The notes beneath the pieces were generated by a model, which did not search any database, had not been told where the DNA came from, and saw only the letters and a list, made by a program, of their open reading frames with translations. Positions 9,592 to 19,574 of a stretch of DNA of 64,000 bases are shown piece by piece. Location: the NCBI GenBank assembly GCA_023807065.1, contig JAJJLU010003464.1, forward strand, positions 1 to 64,000. Reading direction: 5' to 3'. Each line of letters opens with the position of its first letter. Position 1 is the first letter of the stretch. Origin of the DNA: Isotricha intestinalis. Taxonomy: Eukaryota; Ciliophora; Litostomatea; Vestibuliferida; Isotrichidae. The translations under genes were made by a program, and so were the position numbers.

Positions 9592-11244
9592 ATGTCTTTA
9601 TCAAAAGAGCAAAAGCAATCACATAAAAAAGTACAATTTCATTTACCTTCATTATCAGAATCATTTACATTTCAAAAACCAAGAGAAAATAATACAAATA
9701 CATATTACAATACAATAAATTATAATGATAATTTCAAGAAAATAAATCATAGAATTTTTGAAAGACTTCCAATGATAAACACTGAAATTGAATTTATTAA
9801 TAATTTATCTTTTGATGAAAACACTGAAAAAAATATTTTTGATTCTTCAATTAAATTAACAAAAGAAAAAGAAATAATAGATAATAATATTGAAGTTATA
9901 AATAAAAGAATAGGAAAAAAAGTTGAAACTGAAATAACAAATATTGAACATTCACAAGATGAAATAAAGTCAAATCAAAGTAGAGAATTTTTTATAAAAT
10001 ATGAAATGATGAAAAATGAAAAAGCAATGGAAGAAGAAATATTAAATTTAAAAAAAAATTTAGAAGAATGTAAAGAAAAGAAAAATAATATAATGACAAA
10101 TATATCAAATTTACTTAAAATAATAAATGATTATGAATTTGATATTCAATTTTTAAATTCTGATGATTATTTTTTGAGATTAGCACAAAATCGTATGAAA
10201 GATATTCAAATTAATGATTCAAAAAGTGTTGTTTCTAAATCTCCTAAAAAACATAAAAAACAAAAAAGTAATGAAAAGATAGATTCTTTCTTTTTAAAAA
10301 CTCTTGAATTAAAAGAACAAACAATTAGAAAGGAAAAAAAGAATGAAGTTGAAGATTTATTAAATAAAACTATTAACCAATATAATAATTATAAAGAAGA
10401 ATATAGAAATATTCAAAAAGAATATAAAGAAAAAAAATTATATTTAGAAAATAAAGTTAATTTTTTATCAGATTATTATCATAAAAAATTATATGAAGGA
10501 TTAGATATTAGAAGTGAAGGTTTAATATGGATAATGAAAGCAATTTGGAATTTAGGTAAAAATATTCAAATCTCTTTTTTTCCAACTTTCTTAGATAAAC
10601 ATTCTATAAATTATTTATTCAAAGTTGCTCATAAAAATGTTAAAATAACAAAAATAAAAGAAGAAATTCAAAAATATAGAAAAGAACTTGACTCTCAATT
10701 TGATATTATTCATAAACAAACAAAAGGACAAGGATTTTTTAGAACTAATATTAATAAAAGTTTAAATATGAGATTGTTACCAAGATTAAGTTTAAAAAAA
10801 AGAAAAATAATGGGTAATAATGAAAATAATAATTTTATTAATTTGAAAAATATTGGAAAAATTTTAAGTAAAAAGAATCCTTATTCTAAAGTTTTAGAAA
10901 ATCCTATAATGGAAAAAATATCTAAATTAGCAGTTGTAAGTAATTTTATTGAATATGAAATTATTCAATTGAAAAGAGTTGAAATGGATAGATTATTTAA
11001 AGAATTTTTTGAAAACAAATATGAACAAAGATATAAAGTTAATTTAGAAACTGTTGTTGGAGCTTTGGTTGGAGAAGGAAAAAAAGATAGTGAATTGATG
11101 AAATATCATAGAATGAAAAAAGAATATTATGATAATATGAGATATATTCAATATTTTAATTTAAAAGCTGAAAGAGCTCAACAAATTCAAGATATTAATG
11201 GAAAAAATAATAACAGTAATAAGAATGAAATCGATAAAATTTAA
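9592..11244 (+). CDS. Coiled-coil protein with a conserved-looking central domain, unknown function
   Basis: The protein has 550 residues. After a Ser/Thr- and Asn-rich N-terminus come coiled-coil stretches at about 85-185 and 225-300. Residues about 300-380 contain the least biased part, with Trp, Gly and Pro, including SEGLIWIMKAIWNLGKNI. This reads like a folded domain, and the pattern resembles uncharacterised coiled-coil proteins of ciliates. A helical C-terminus rich in Lys, Tyr and Glu follows. There is no signal peptide or transmembrane segment. A ciliary or cytoskeletal role would fit but cannot be shown from sequence alone. Confidence 0.8.
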   Translation: MSLSKEQKQSHKKVQFHLPSLSESFTFQKPRENNTNTYYNTINYNDNFKKINHRIFERLPMINTEIEFINNLSFDENTEKNIFDSSIKLTKEKEIIDNNIEVINKRIGKKVETEITNIEHSQDEIKSNQSREFFIKYEMMKNEKAMEEEILNLKKNLEECKEKKNNIMTNISNLLKIINDYEFDIQFLNSDDYFLRLAQNRMKDIQINDSKSVVSKSPKKHKKQKSNEKIDSFFLKTLELKEQTIRKEKKNEVEDLLNKTINQYNNYKEEYRNIQKEYKEKKLYLENKVNFLSDYYHKKLYEGLDIRSEGLIWIMKAIWNLGKNIQISFFPTFLDKHSINYLFKVAHKNVKITKIKEEIQKYRKELDSQFDIIHKQTKGQGFFRTNINKSLNMRLLPRLSLKKRKIMGNNENNNFINLKNIGKILSKKNPYSKVLENPIMEKISKLAVVSNFIEYEIIQLKRVEMDRLFKEFFENKYEQRYKVNLETVVGALVGEGKKDSELMKYHRMKKEYYDNMRYIQYFNLKAERAQQIQDINGKNNNSNKNEIDKI

Positions 11245-11631
11245 TTTATTGAATTAATGTTGTTTTTTATTTGTGTTTTTACTTTGTTTTTGAAATTAAT
11301 TCTTTTTTATTTATTTTTTAAGAAATTTTGATTATTGAATTATTTTTTTTTTTTAGTATTGTTTCTTATTGATTTCAAATTATTTATATTCAATATAATT
11401 AAAAATTTAAATATTGATAAAGTAAAATAAATATTATTTATATTCAAAAAACAATATATTTAATTAATTGTTCTAATAATATTTCCTAATTTAATTTTTT
11501 TGTATAATAAAATTTCAATTCATATTGTCAATTAAACAATGAAAAAATAATAATAATCAGTTAATCATAAACATATAATTATTTATTTTCCAAAAAATAA
11601 ATAAAAATTAAAACAAAAAAACATTAAAAAA
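11245..11631. other. Intergenic region, nothing recognised
   Basis: A spacer of T-rich then A-rich sequence separates two + strand genes. The last 60 bases before the TRAPPC4 start are strongly A-rich, as upstream of most genes here. Confidence 0.4.
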
Positions 11632-12057
11632 ATGTTTTACTATTTACTAATAGTAAACAAGAATGGAAGTTTAATATATGATAGATCTTTAAATGCCTCA
11701 TTAAATTTATCTCAAAATGAAACAATTAATATAGCATCAATATTTTATTCAATGCATGCAATATCAGCTCAATTAACTCCTCCAGGTTATGAAAAAACAT
11801 CAGATTTAAAATTAGAAAATCATGGAATCGAAATATTAGAATCTAGTTCAATGAAATTAGTTTGTCATCAAACTTTAACTAAAATTAAATTTATTTTTGT
11901 CACTGATATTTCTACTCCTAATTCTAATATTAAATTAAAATTTGAAGAACTTTATAATAATTATACTGATCTTATTTCTAAAAATCCATTTTATGAATTA
12001 GATATGCCTATTAGAATTGATGCTTTTGATGAAGCTGTTTCTAAAATATTTAAATAA
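11632..12057 (+). CDS. TRAPPC4: TRAPP complex subunit 4 (Trs23/sybindin-like)
   Basis: The protein has 141 residues and should be a core subunit of the TRAPP complexes, which act as exchange factors for Rab1/Ypt1 in ER-to-Golgi and Golgi traffic. The N-terminus FYYLLIVNKNGSLIYDR is the first longin strand. Residues 36-52 (IASIFYSMHAISAQLTP) match the family helix with its IGSQL-like motif. HGIEILESSSMKLVCHQTLT and NPFYELDMPIR near the C-terminus are hallmark sybindin motifs. The protein is short because it lacks the PDZ-like insertion found in animal TRAPPC4 and keeps only the longin core. It is cytosolic and membrane-associated, with no signal peptide. The symbol is assigned by family resemblance. 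Confidence 0.92.
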   Translation: MFYYLLIVNKNGSLIYDRSLNASLNLSQNETINIASIFYSMHAISAQLTPPGYEKTSDLKLENHGIEILESSSMKLVCHQTLTKIKFIFVTDISTPNSNIKLKFEELYNNYTDLISKNPFYELDMPIRIDAFDEAVSKIFK

Positions 12058-13049
12058 AAATTTTTATTAATTGAATTTACTAGGATTTAAAAATAATAAT
12101 ATTTAAAATATAAAAAGAATAATAATTTTATATTAAAATTAAAAGCTTATTTCTTTTCAAAAAATTTTTAGACATTTTTTAATCATCAAAAAATGGAATA
12201 TATTATAATTACATTTCATAATTATTAAATTTATTATTTTTTTTCCTTATAATCTCTTCATTGAAATTGGTTGTTGATTTAGAGAAATTTTTGAAGGAAA
12301 TATACTAGATTTTTTAAATAAAATAAGAATTTAGAAATTAAAAATGAATATTTTAATTCATCAATTACTTTATGAAATAAATATGAAACAATTTTTTAAT
12401 GATATGGAGCAATATTCATAAACAACATTTGATAAGGTTATTATAATTAACTAAATTTTTATGCGTGAAAAAAATTAAATAAATTTTAGAGAAAATTGAA
12501 GAGTAATTTGATGAAATTAAATTTTTTTTATTAATTTCAATCATTAAATCTTTTTAGTTAATTTTCTATGAAAATAATTACCTAATTATATATGGTATAA
12601 TTAATATTATTCAAAACCTTTTTCTCTTTACATATATCAGGTATGAAATAATTGAGAATATTCATTTTTTCATTTTAAAATTATTCTTTATGGTATTATC
12701 TTAATTAATCATATTTATTAATTATTAGAAAAATCATATGACAAATTTAAGATTAAAAAATTTAAAGTAAATTTTGGATGATTGAAGAAAGACCGAAATA
12801 AAATTCTAAATAATATTAATAATTAATAATAAAAATATAAATAAAATTTTATAATAAAAATACAAAGTTGATTTAATATATATAAATTAAAAAATAATTG
12901 AATAATAAAAGATTAACAAAAGTACATCTTTTTAATGGATAAACATATAAAAATGAATTAATTGCCCTCAAGTTAAATATATATATTTCACAAAATTCTA
13001 TTTATTAACATCATTTTTATAAAAATATTTGCTTTTTCTATGTACATAT
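12058..13049. other. Long intergenic region, no supported gene
   Basis: About 1 kb without an open frame. Short coding-like runs appear on the + strand at about 12340-12500, but stops occur about as often as chance predicts for this base composition, so I do not call a relic. No RNA gene was recognised. Confidence 0.4.
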
Positions 13050-13661
13050 TTATTCAATATTATTAAGAAATAATTGTTTATAATCATTAAAAAGATTATA
13101 ATCAATATAAAGATTAAAATTTAATAATGAAATAAATTCATATTCAATTGTATTTAACTCATTTAAACTTATCCCAGCTACTTGAGCGTAATATTCATTT
13201 TTATAAATTATGTCTTCGTTATATTTTAAAGATATTAAAATTGAACAAAAAAAAATTCGATGAACATTAAATTTCGTAATTTGTTTTTTTTTGTCAAACA
13301 TATCTATATATATTAAACTAGAAATAATTGTGTTTTCTTCAATTTCAGTATAATTTAATATTCTAATTATATAATCATAAAGAGATATATTTGGAATGCT
13401 TTTTCCAGTGAATGAATCTCTTAATGATTTTTTCTTTAAATTTTTGATTGGACGAGATATTATTTTTGTTAATATATCTGAAATTGATTTTGCAAGTTTT
13501 AAAATTTTATCTTTTTTTAATTCATTTTTTTCTTCATTTTCTGATGATTGAGAAGTTGAATTTTGAGAATTTGGGGAATCAAGGTTTATTTCTTCTTCTA
13601 TTTTCATTTTTTCATTCATAGATTCATTATCTTTAAATTCTGATACATCTGACATAATCAT
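13050..13661 (-). CDS. PHO80-like (P/U-type) cyclin
   Basis: The protein has 203 residues. After an acidic, Ser-rich N-terminus (1-50), residues about 70-200 match the PHO80-like cyclin box. Landmarks are the opening SIPNISLYDYIIRI, a helix with SSLIYIDMF, the helix HRIFFCSILISLKYNED that resembles the family's conserved third helix, and the closing LNTIEYEFISLLNFNLYI. Such cyclins bind a cyclin-dependent kinase and in other protists act in cell cycle or nutrient signalling. A near paralogue lies about 2 kb away on the opposite strand (15608-16144), with a protease gene between. An internal Met at residue 3 is an equally possible start. Confidence 0.88.
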   Translation of the reverse strand: MIMSDVSEFKDNESMNEKMKIEEEINLDSPNSQNSTSQSSENEEKNELKKDKILKLAKSISDILTKIISRPIKNLKKKSLRDSFTGKSIPNISLYDYIIRILNYTEIEENTIISSLIYIDMFDKKKQITKFNVHRIFFCSILISLKYNEDIIYKNEYYAQVAGISLNELNTIEYEFISLLNFNLYIDYNLFNDYKQLFLNNIE

Positions 13662-13773
13662 AAATATATATTTCTATTGATTATGATTTTTTTATCAAAA
13701 TACTTAATTTGAAAATTAATTAATAACTCATAATATTAATAAAATATATAATTTTAATAAAAATAAAAATATT

Positions 13774-15432
13774 TTAAAATACAATAAATATAATAAAAAT
13801 TATAATTCTCATAGAAAAAACAATAAATTTATTTCTATTTTCTTCAATCAAAACACTAATAACAGGATTAATATTATTATAATTATGTTCAATATAAACA
13901 CTTTCTTTTTCAATACAAGAAATTATATCATTACAAAAAGAACTTCCAGTACAAACTCTAATAAAATCAGGACAAATAATTTTACCATAAAATTCAATAT
14001 TTTCAATTTCATGATAATCTCCACTACAATTAATAAATTTATTATATCCAACATTAATTAAAAAACTCTTAGATTGAAAATCACAAATAACTTCATAACA
14101 CATTGCTCTTAAATCATTATTATATTTTTCCAAACCTTTATCATAACTTTTATGAATTAAAGAACTTAATATGCACAATGAATTTTCTCCATATATTTCT
14201 TCTAAACTATTAGAATAAATATTATAATTTTTGCCATATTTATTACACCCAGTAAAAAAATAACCATAAGTATCATCTTTATAATAACTAATAGGACAAT
14301 AATCAGTATATAAAAATCCTCCTAAATTCTCATTATTAAAATAATTATATTTTTCAGGAATATTATTATATTGATTTAAAAAGCATTTCCCTCTACTTAA
14401 ATTATTAGAAGAGCATGTGTTTTCATTACTGTTTACACAAAACTCTCTTCCAAAATTACTTTTATTATCAATAATACATTTATTATATAAAAAAGAGCAT
14501 CCTTCTCCTTTTCCAAATCTAAATAAACCTCCAGTATAATAATTAACACTATACCAACCGGAATCTTCAAACATTGCTAAAGTAATTTCACTAATAACTA
14601 CATCATTATAATCTACAGCTATCATATAATCACCTAACATTATTCTTGATTCCCAATGTGAACCTATTGATTCACTTTCTCCTTGATTTTCTAATTCTAT
14701 TCCTTCTATTGAATCACATTTGAAATGCTTTTTTGCTTTTTCTAATACTTTTGGTGATGAATATATTTTTCTTTTTAAACCATTTATTTCCACTTCTTTT
14801 ATATTTGGAATATTTGAAAAATAGGGAAATAATGTTTTGGAAAAAACTAATAAATGAGTTATTTCATGTAAGAATACTAAAGTGAAAAATTCTATTGAAT
14901 TATCTTTTATAAAATTTATATTGTTTGATATAAATATTGCACCTATACATGGGCGACTATCGTTTGTATTTATTCCTAGTATTGATGCTGATGCTTCTAT
15001 ATTTTCATAAGTTACCATTTTTGGAATTATTACAATATCAGTATCTATCGTTTTTTCTTTTATATTTGGGATTTCTTCTAAATATATTTTTTTTTCATTC
15101 ATTGTTTTTTTAGAATCAAATACAGAAGGGTTTATATATGTTTTCTTTATTGATTTTAATGTTATTAATTTTGAGATTAATGTTATTGATGAATTTAATG
15201 ATTTTTGTATTTGAGTATATATTATTTTGTTTTCTGATTTAAAATAGTTGTCTAATATTTCATAATCTATATATATTGATAAAGGATGAGTTGTTTCTTG
15301 TAGGTTTCTTGTTTTTGAATTTGGAATTGATATTGTTTTTATTTTTTCGTTTTGGTTAAGGTTATATCCACATCTGAATGATTGGATTATATGTATCTTT
15401 AATATGAGTTGTAACAATAATATATTTTTCAT
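13774..15432 (-). CDS. Leishmanolysin-like zinc metalloprotease (GP63 family, M8)
   Basis: The protein has 552 residues. An N-terminal hydrophobic stretch (about 1-19) looks like a signal peptide. The metzincin site HEITH (189-193) is followed by the distant third zinc ligand H259 in SIGSHWESR and the Met-turn M270, eleven residues later as in leishmanolysin. The M8-typical MFEDSGWYSVNYY follows, then a Cys-rich C-terminal region. The last ~16 residues are hydrophobic (IIIFIIFIVF), fitting a GPI-anchor signal or membrane anchor. All catalytic residues are present, so an active secreted or surface protease is likely, acting on extracellular or phagosomal proteins. M8 proteases are known from kinetoplastids, trichomonads and ciliates, so presence here is not by itself a sign of transfer. 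Confidence 0.93.
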   Translation of the reverse strand: MKNILLLQLILKIHIIQSFRCGYNLNQNEKIKTISIPNSKTRNLQETTHPLSIYIDYEILDNYFKSENKIIYTQIQKSLNSSITLISKLITLKSIKKTYINPSVFDSKKTMNEKKIYLEEIPNIKEKTIDTDIVIIPKMVTYENIEASASILGINTNDSRPCIGAIFISNNINFIKDNSIEFFTLVFLHEITHLLVFSKTLFPYFSNIPNIKEVEINGLKRKIYSSPKVLEKAKKHFKCDSIEGIELENQGESESIGSHWESRIMLGDYMIAVDYNDVVISEITLAMFEDSGWYSVNYYTGGLFRFGKGEGCSFLYNKCIIDNKSNFGREFCVNSNENTCSSNNLSRGKCFLNQYNNIPEKYNYFNNENLGGFLYTDYCPISYYKDDTYGYFFTGCNKYGKNYNIYSNSLEEIYGENSLCILSSLIHKSYDKGLEKYNNDLRAMCYEVICDFQSKSFLINVGYNKFINCSGDYHEIENIEFYGKIICPDFIRVCTGSSFCNDIISCIEKESVYIEHNYNNINPVISVLIEENRNKFIVFSMRIIIFIIFIVF

Positions 15433-15607
15433 TACTTTTTTAAATATTTTTTTCCTTTTTTTTTAATTATTCATTAATTAAAAATGAAATAAATTATAAT
15501 CAATTATTTTTTTAATTATCTTTTTTCTTTGTTGTTAAATAACGTAAAAAAATATAAAATTTAATGAGTGAATTTTTAAATGGTAAAAAATATTAAAATA
15601 TTAAAAG

Positions 15608-16144
15608 ATGGAAAGCAACATAAAAGATAATTATAATTTAGAAATATCAGATGACCATAATGAAAATCGTAGAAAAATTTCAAAAGAATTAAGAATAATA
15701 TCAAATTTATTAACAGATATATGTGAAGAAGGAACTGAATATAAAGATAGTAATGGTCCTATAATAAAACCTTTTATTTCAAAAAAAATTCCAAATGTTT
15801 CAATTCAAAATTATTTAGATAGATTAGCAAAATATTCAAAAATAGAAAATAATACTTTATTATTAGTTTTAATTTATATTGACAGAATTTGTGAATTAAA
15901 TAAAATAAGATTAAATTATTTTAATATTCATAAATTAATTCTTGGGGGATTATTAATTGCAATTAAATATAATGAAGATGATTATTTTTCTAATACTTTT
16001 TATTCTAAAGTTGGAGGAGTTACACAAAAAGAAATTAATAATTTAGAATATGAATTTTTAACTTTAATTGATTTTAATTTATATGTAAGTGATGAATTAT
16101 TTATAAGATATTATGATTATATCAAAAATGTAGATGATGAGTAA
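15608..16144 (+). CDS. PHO80-like (P/U-type) cyclin, second copy
   Basis: The protein has 178 residues. The cyclin box spans about 55-172, with KKIPNVSIQNYLDRLAKYS, LVLIYIDRI, the helix NIHKLILGGLLIAIKYNEDD and the end NNLEYEFLTLIDFNLYV. These line up segment by segment with the cyclin at 13050-13661. The two are clearly related but diverged, with different N-termini. The start is the first ATG, divergent from the leishmanolysin gene by about 175 bases. Its partner is expected to be a cyclin-dependent kinase not found in this window. Confidence 0.88.
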   Translation: MESNIKDNYNLEISDDHNENRRKISKELRIISNLLTDICEEGTEYKDSNGPIIKPFISKKIPNVSIQNYLDRLAKYSKIENNTLLLVLIYIDRICELNKIRLNYFNIHKLILGGLLIAIKYNEDDYFSNTFYSKVGGVTQKEINNLEYEFLTLIDFNLYVSDELFIRYYDYIKNVDDE

Positions 16145-16898
16145 AAAATGTTTCAAGTACAATTATTACATACAATGGTTATTTTAAGAAAATTAATTGT
16201 TCAAATATTTTATGTATCATTGAAATATGTATAAAAATAGAAATAATAATTAAAAGGGTAAAATTCATATATAATTTAAATATGAATAAACAAAATATAA
16301 ATTAATTTAAAATAAAAAACAATAACGTAATTAGTTTAATAAACAAAAAATAAATTTAATTGACTTTCCATCAATATAAAGAAAAATATAATTTATATTT
16401 CAATAAATATATTCAAATTTATTCAATAAAACAATCATATTGTTTATTTTCATCATTTTTATCCTCTAAATAATCATCAAAATCTAATTTAAAAATTTTC
16501 ATTAAATTCATACAATAATTTAATACATTTCTTTTTCTTCAAATTTTTATCTAATTATTCCTTATGATCTATTATTTCTATATCAAATTCTGTTATTTTT
16601 GCCATTGTCTTCTTTATTTAGGGTTTATTATTTTCTTTTTAATGTTTCTATATATTTTTTTTCTTAATATTTTTTCTAATTTATACTCTGTTGCCAATTA
16701 ATGTGATAACCCTTTTTATAATTATATTTTTTATATTTTTTTTTTATTTAAATTTATTTATTTACTTTTGAATTAAATCACTTATTTACTTTGTTTTTAG
16801 AGAGAAATTTTTAAATAATAATTCAGTTGATTAAAAAATTAATTAATAAATATACTTTATAAAATTTATATTTATTATTATTATCCATTTTTTAATAT
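16145..16898. other. Intergenic region with a possible broken small gene
   Basis: Most of it is AT-rich spacer between convergent genes. The minus strand at about 16424-16606 holds a coding-like stretch that is listed separately as a possible relic. Nothing else is recognised. Confidence 0.4.
16424..16606 (-). pseudogene. Possible decayed small gene (about 60 codons)
   Basis: Reading leftward from an ATG near 16604, a frame begins MAKITEFDIEIIDHKE and meets TAA. It continues for about 8 coding-like codons, then needs a +1 shift at an A-rich site to give a second run ending NKQYDCFIE and TAA. Composition (Asp, Glu, Cys, Met) is more coding-like than the surrounding spacer. No family is recognisable. 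It could be a chance pattern, so confidence is low. Confidence 0.3.
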
Positions 16899-19163
16899 TT
16901 ATTGTTTTTGAAACAATGATGAAAAATTATTTGGTTTTTTTAAAATGTTATTTTGGTATTTATATATATTTTTATCTTCATATTGATTATAATTGATAAA
17001 ATAATTATTACCACCATTAACTTTATTATTTTTCATATAATCATTAAAGTTATAATTTCTTCTTCCAATTAAAGGACTTTTATCTCTGTTATTGTTTACA
17101 TTTCTATTTATATTATATTTTTCTTTAAATTGATTAAAAAAGTCATCTCCTTTATTTAAATTATAATTATTAATATTTGCACTAATTGGTCTTTGATTTA
17201 CTCTTTCTTGGTTAGAAAAAATATTATTATTATGATTGTGATTATAATTATAATTTTTTTGAATATTATTACTATATTCCTTTCTTTGTTGTTTATTATA
17301 TTTATATTTGTTTTCAAGATTTTTAAATTCATTTTCAAAAAGTTCATAATTCTTATTTTGATTATTATTATTATTTTCATTTCGAAAATAATGATGAGCT
17401 ATATTTTTATTATTATTATCTTTTAGATTATTTTTTTCAAATAATTGTTCATATTTATTATTTTGTTGATTATGATTTTTATTATAATTCATTTTTATTT
17501 TATTTATTTTATTCATTAATTGTTTTCTTTTTTCGTTTTCATTGTCGTTTCTAAAATTATAATTATTATTATTATTGTTATTATTTATTAAATTTATTTT
17601 ACTCACAAAATTATTTTGATTGTTGTTACCTTCATTTTTATTAGCATTATTCCATTTATTTCTGAAATTTTCTGCTTCATTTTTATAATTATTAATTTTA
17701 TGTTCTAATTTTCCCATAATTTCGTCTAAATTTTCTATTTTTATTTTTTTAGAATCATTTTTTTGATATTCATAATTATACTCTTTTTTATTGTTATCTA
17801 TTCCTCCTTTATTATAATTAATATTTTTATTCTGATTATCAATTTGTCTTTCATTGTTTAATTCTTTATGAGGATAATTATCTTTAATAAGATCTTGCAT
17901 TTTAACATTATTAATTACATTTTTAATTCTTTTATTATTATTATTCTCAGAATTAATTCTATTCTCATAATTATTATTCCCATATAAATAATTATTATTA
18001 TTTTTCCTATTAAAAATCTTATCATATAAATCTTCAATAGCATTAATCTTCTTAACAATAATAGGTTTCCTTTCTTTTTGAAAATCAAAATTATTAGAAT
18101 AATCCTTATTTGCATTATTATCCTTAATATTATTATTATTTTTTCCATCATTTTCATTAATCAATTCCTTAAAATTAATGTTTCCAAATCCTCCTTCTTT
18201 AATACTTTCTTTCATAATTTCATACTCATCATTTTCTTTCATTTTTTCATTATCATTATATCTTTTTTTAGGTAGAGCCCTGTTTATATCTTTCATATTT
18301 CCAGGCATTTTAATAGTATTCATTAATATAGCTTGACCTTTTTTAGTTTGCATTAAAAACCCTTCAGTTTTTTCTATTACAAAATCTAATTCTAATAATT
18401 CTTTAGCACTTTTTCTTTTATGAGGATTAACCACAAGCATATAACTTAATATTAAATGTAAATTTTTAGAATAATGATTACTTATAGGTTCATATTTTCC
18501 ACTATTAATATTTTTAACAAGAGTTTTTAAATTAGTTCCTCTAAAAGGAACTTTCAAAGTACATAATTCATATAAAATAACACCAAAAGACCAAATATCA
18601 CATTTAAAATCATAGGGATTATCTTTCCAAACTTCAGGAGAAGCATAATATGGAGTTCCTGTATGTGTTGAAGCAAAACCATGTTGAGTCACTTTACTTA
18701 CATTTAAATCCCCTATTTTAATATTTCCATTTTTATTTAAAAATATATTTGCACTTTTTAAATCTCTATGAATTATATTATTTTCATGAAGATATTTTAA
18801 ACCTTCTAATACTTGAATTAATATATTCCAAATTGTATTTTCTGTGAAGAATAATTTTTTTTTTTGATTGTTTCTTATTTTTGATTGTAAATCACCTTCA
18901 TCTGCATATTCCATTACTATATTTAATGTTTGAGTTATATCATCAAAAAAAGCTTCTTTATATCCAATTATATTATTATGGGATAATGAAGCTAATATTC
19001 TTATTTCATTTAATGCATTTTGTTTGTCTTTTGGAGATAATTGTCCTATTTTTACTCTTTTCATTGCATAGGTTTTGTTATCTTGAATTCTTTTCACTAG
19101 TAATACTGAACTAAATGCTCCTTTTCCAAGAATTTTACCTATTTGAAAATCCTCGATTGGCAT
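16899..19163 (-). CDS. NEK-family (NIMA-related) protein kinase with long Asn-rich tail
   Basis: The protein has 754 residues. The kinase domain spans 4-260: glycine loop ILGKGAFSSV (11-20), K35 in YAMK, HRDLKSANIFL (132-142), DLN (152-154) in the DFG position, and GTPYYASPEVW in the activation segment. DLN instead of DFG and the SANIFL catalytic loop are usual in protist NEKs, so it should be active. The remaining ~490 residues are Asn- and Lys-rich with coiled-coil potential around 480-505, typical of NEKs that dimerise. NEKs generally act at basal bodies, cilia and microtubules. A related but shorter kinase is encoded at 34658-36184. The Asn-rich tail comes from AAT/AAC expansions and is probably disordered. 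Confidence 0.93.
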   Translation of the reverse strand: MPIEDFQIGKILGKGAFSSVLLVKRIQDNKTYAMKRVKIGQLSPKDKQNALNEIRILASLSHNNIIGYKEAFFDDITQTLNIVMEYADEGDLQSKIRNNQKKKLFFTENTIWNILIQVLEGLKYLHENNIIHRDLKSANIFLNKNGNIKIGDLNVSKVTQHGFASTHTGTPYYASPEVWKDNPYDFKCDIWSFGVILYELCTLKVPFRGTNLKTLVKNINSGKYEPISNHYSKNLHLILSYMLVVNPHKRKSAKELLELDFVIEKTEGFLMQTKKGQAILMNTIKMPGNMKDINRALPKKRYNDNEKMKENDEYEIMKESIKEGGFGNINFKELINENDGKNNNNIKDNNANKDYSNNFDFQKERKPIIVKKINAIEDLYDKIFNRKNNNNYLYGNNNYENRINSENNNNKRIKNVINNVKMQDLIKDNYPHKELNNERQIDNQNKNINYNKGGIDNNKKEYNYEYQKNDSKKIKIENLDEIMGKLEHKINNYKNEAENFRNKWNNANKNEGNNNQNNFVSKINLINNNNNNNNYNFRNDNENEKRKQLMNKINKIKMNYNKNHNQQNNKYEQLFEKNNLKDNNNKNIAHHYFRNENNNNNQNKNYELFENEFKNLENKYKYNKQQRKEYSNNIQKNYNYNHNHNNNIFSNQERVNQRPISANINNYNLNKGDDFFNQFKEKYNINRNVNNNRDKSPLIGRRNYNFNDYMKNNKVNGGNNYFINYNQYEDKNIYKYQNNILKKPNNFSSLFQKQ

Positions 19164-19574
19164 TTTTTTTATTTTTTTTTAGCGGTGTTTTTTTTTGGGA
19201 ATGTTTATTTTTTTATTTTTATTAATTATATACTTTTATTACTTAAATGATATATTTCTTTTTGAGATTTAATGTGTTTGTTTTAGTTTTTTAATTTTGA
19301 AATTTTTATTCTAAAATTTTTCTGGAGAATAAGTGATTTATCAAAGAAAATTGATATAAATATCTATTATTGTTTAATATATTCTCATTATTTTATTATT
19401 AAATAGATAAATTTTTTAGAATTATCATTCTATTAATCTATTAATTTATAACCAAAACATAAACTTAAATTTCTATTTTTTAAAAGTGAAAAGCCCTTTA
19501 AATAAATATTCAAATAATAAAATTCCAAAATTTGAAAAAATGTGAAAAAAAGAAAAAATATTTAATAACTAAAA
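19164..19574. other. Intergenic region between divergent genes
   Basis: Spacer between the NEK gene and the RING gene, which start here and point apart. No motif or RNA was recognised. Confidence 0.4.

Noticed and set aside
12340..12500. Coding-like run on the + strand (HQLLYEINMKQFFND and onward)
   Set aside because: Short, cut by stops at chance frequency, and without any family resemblance.
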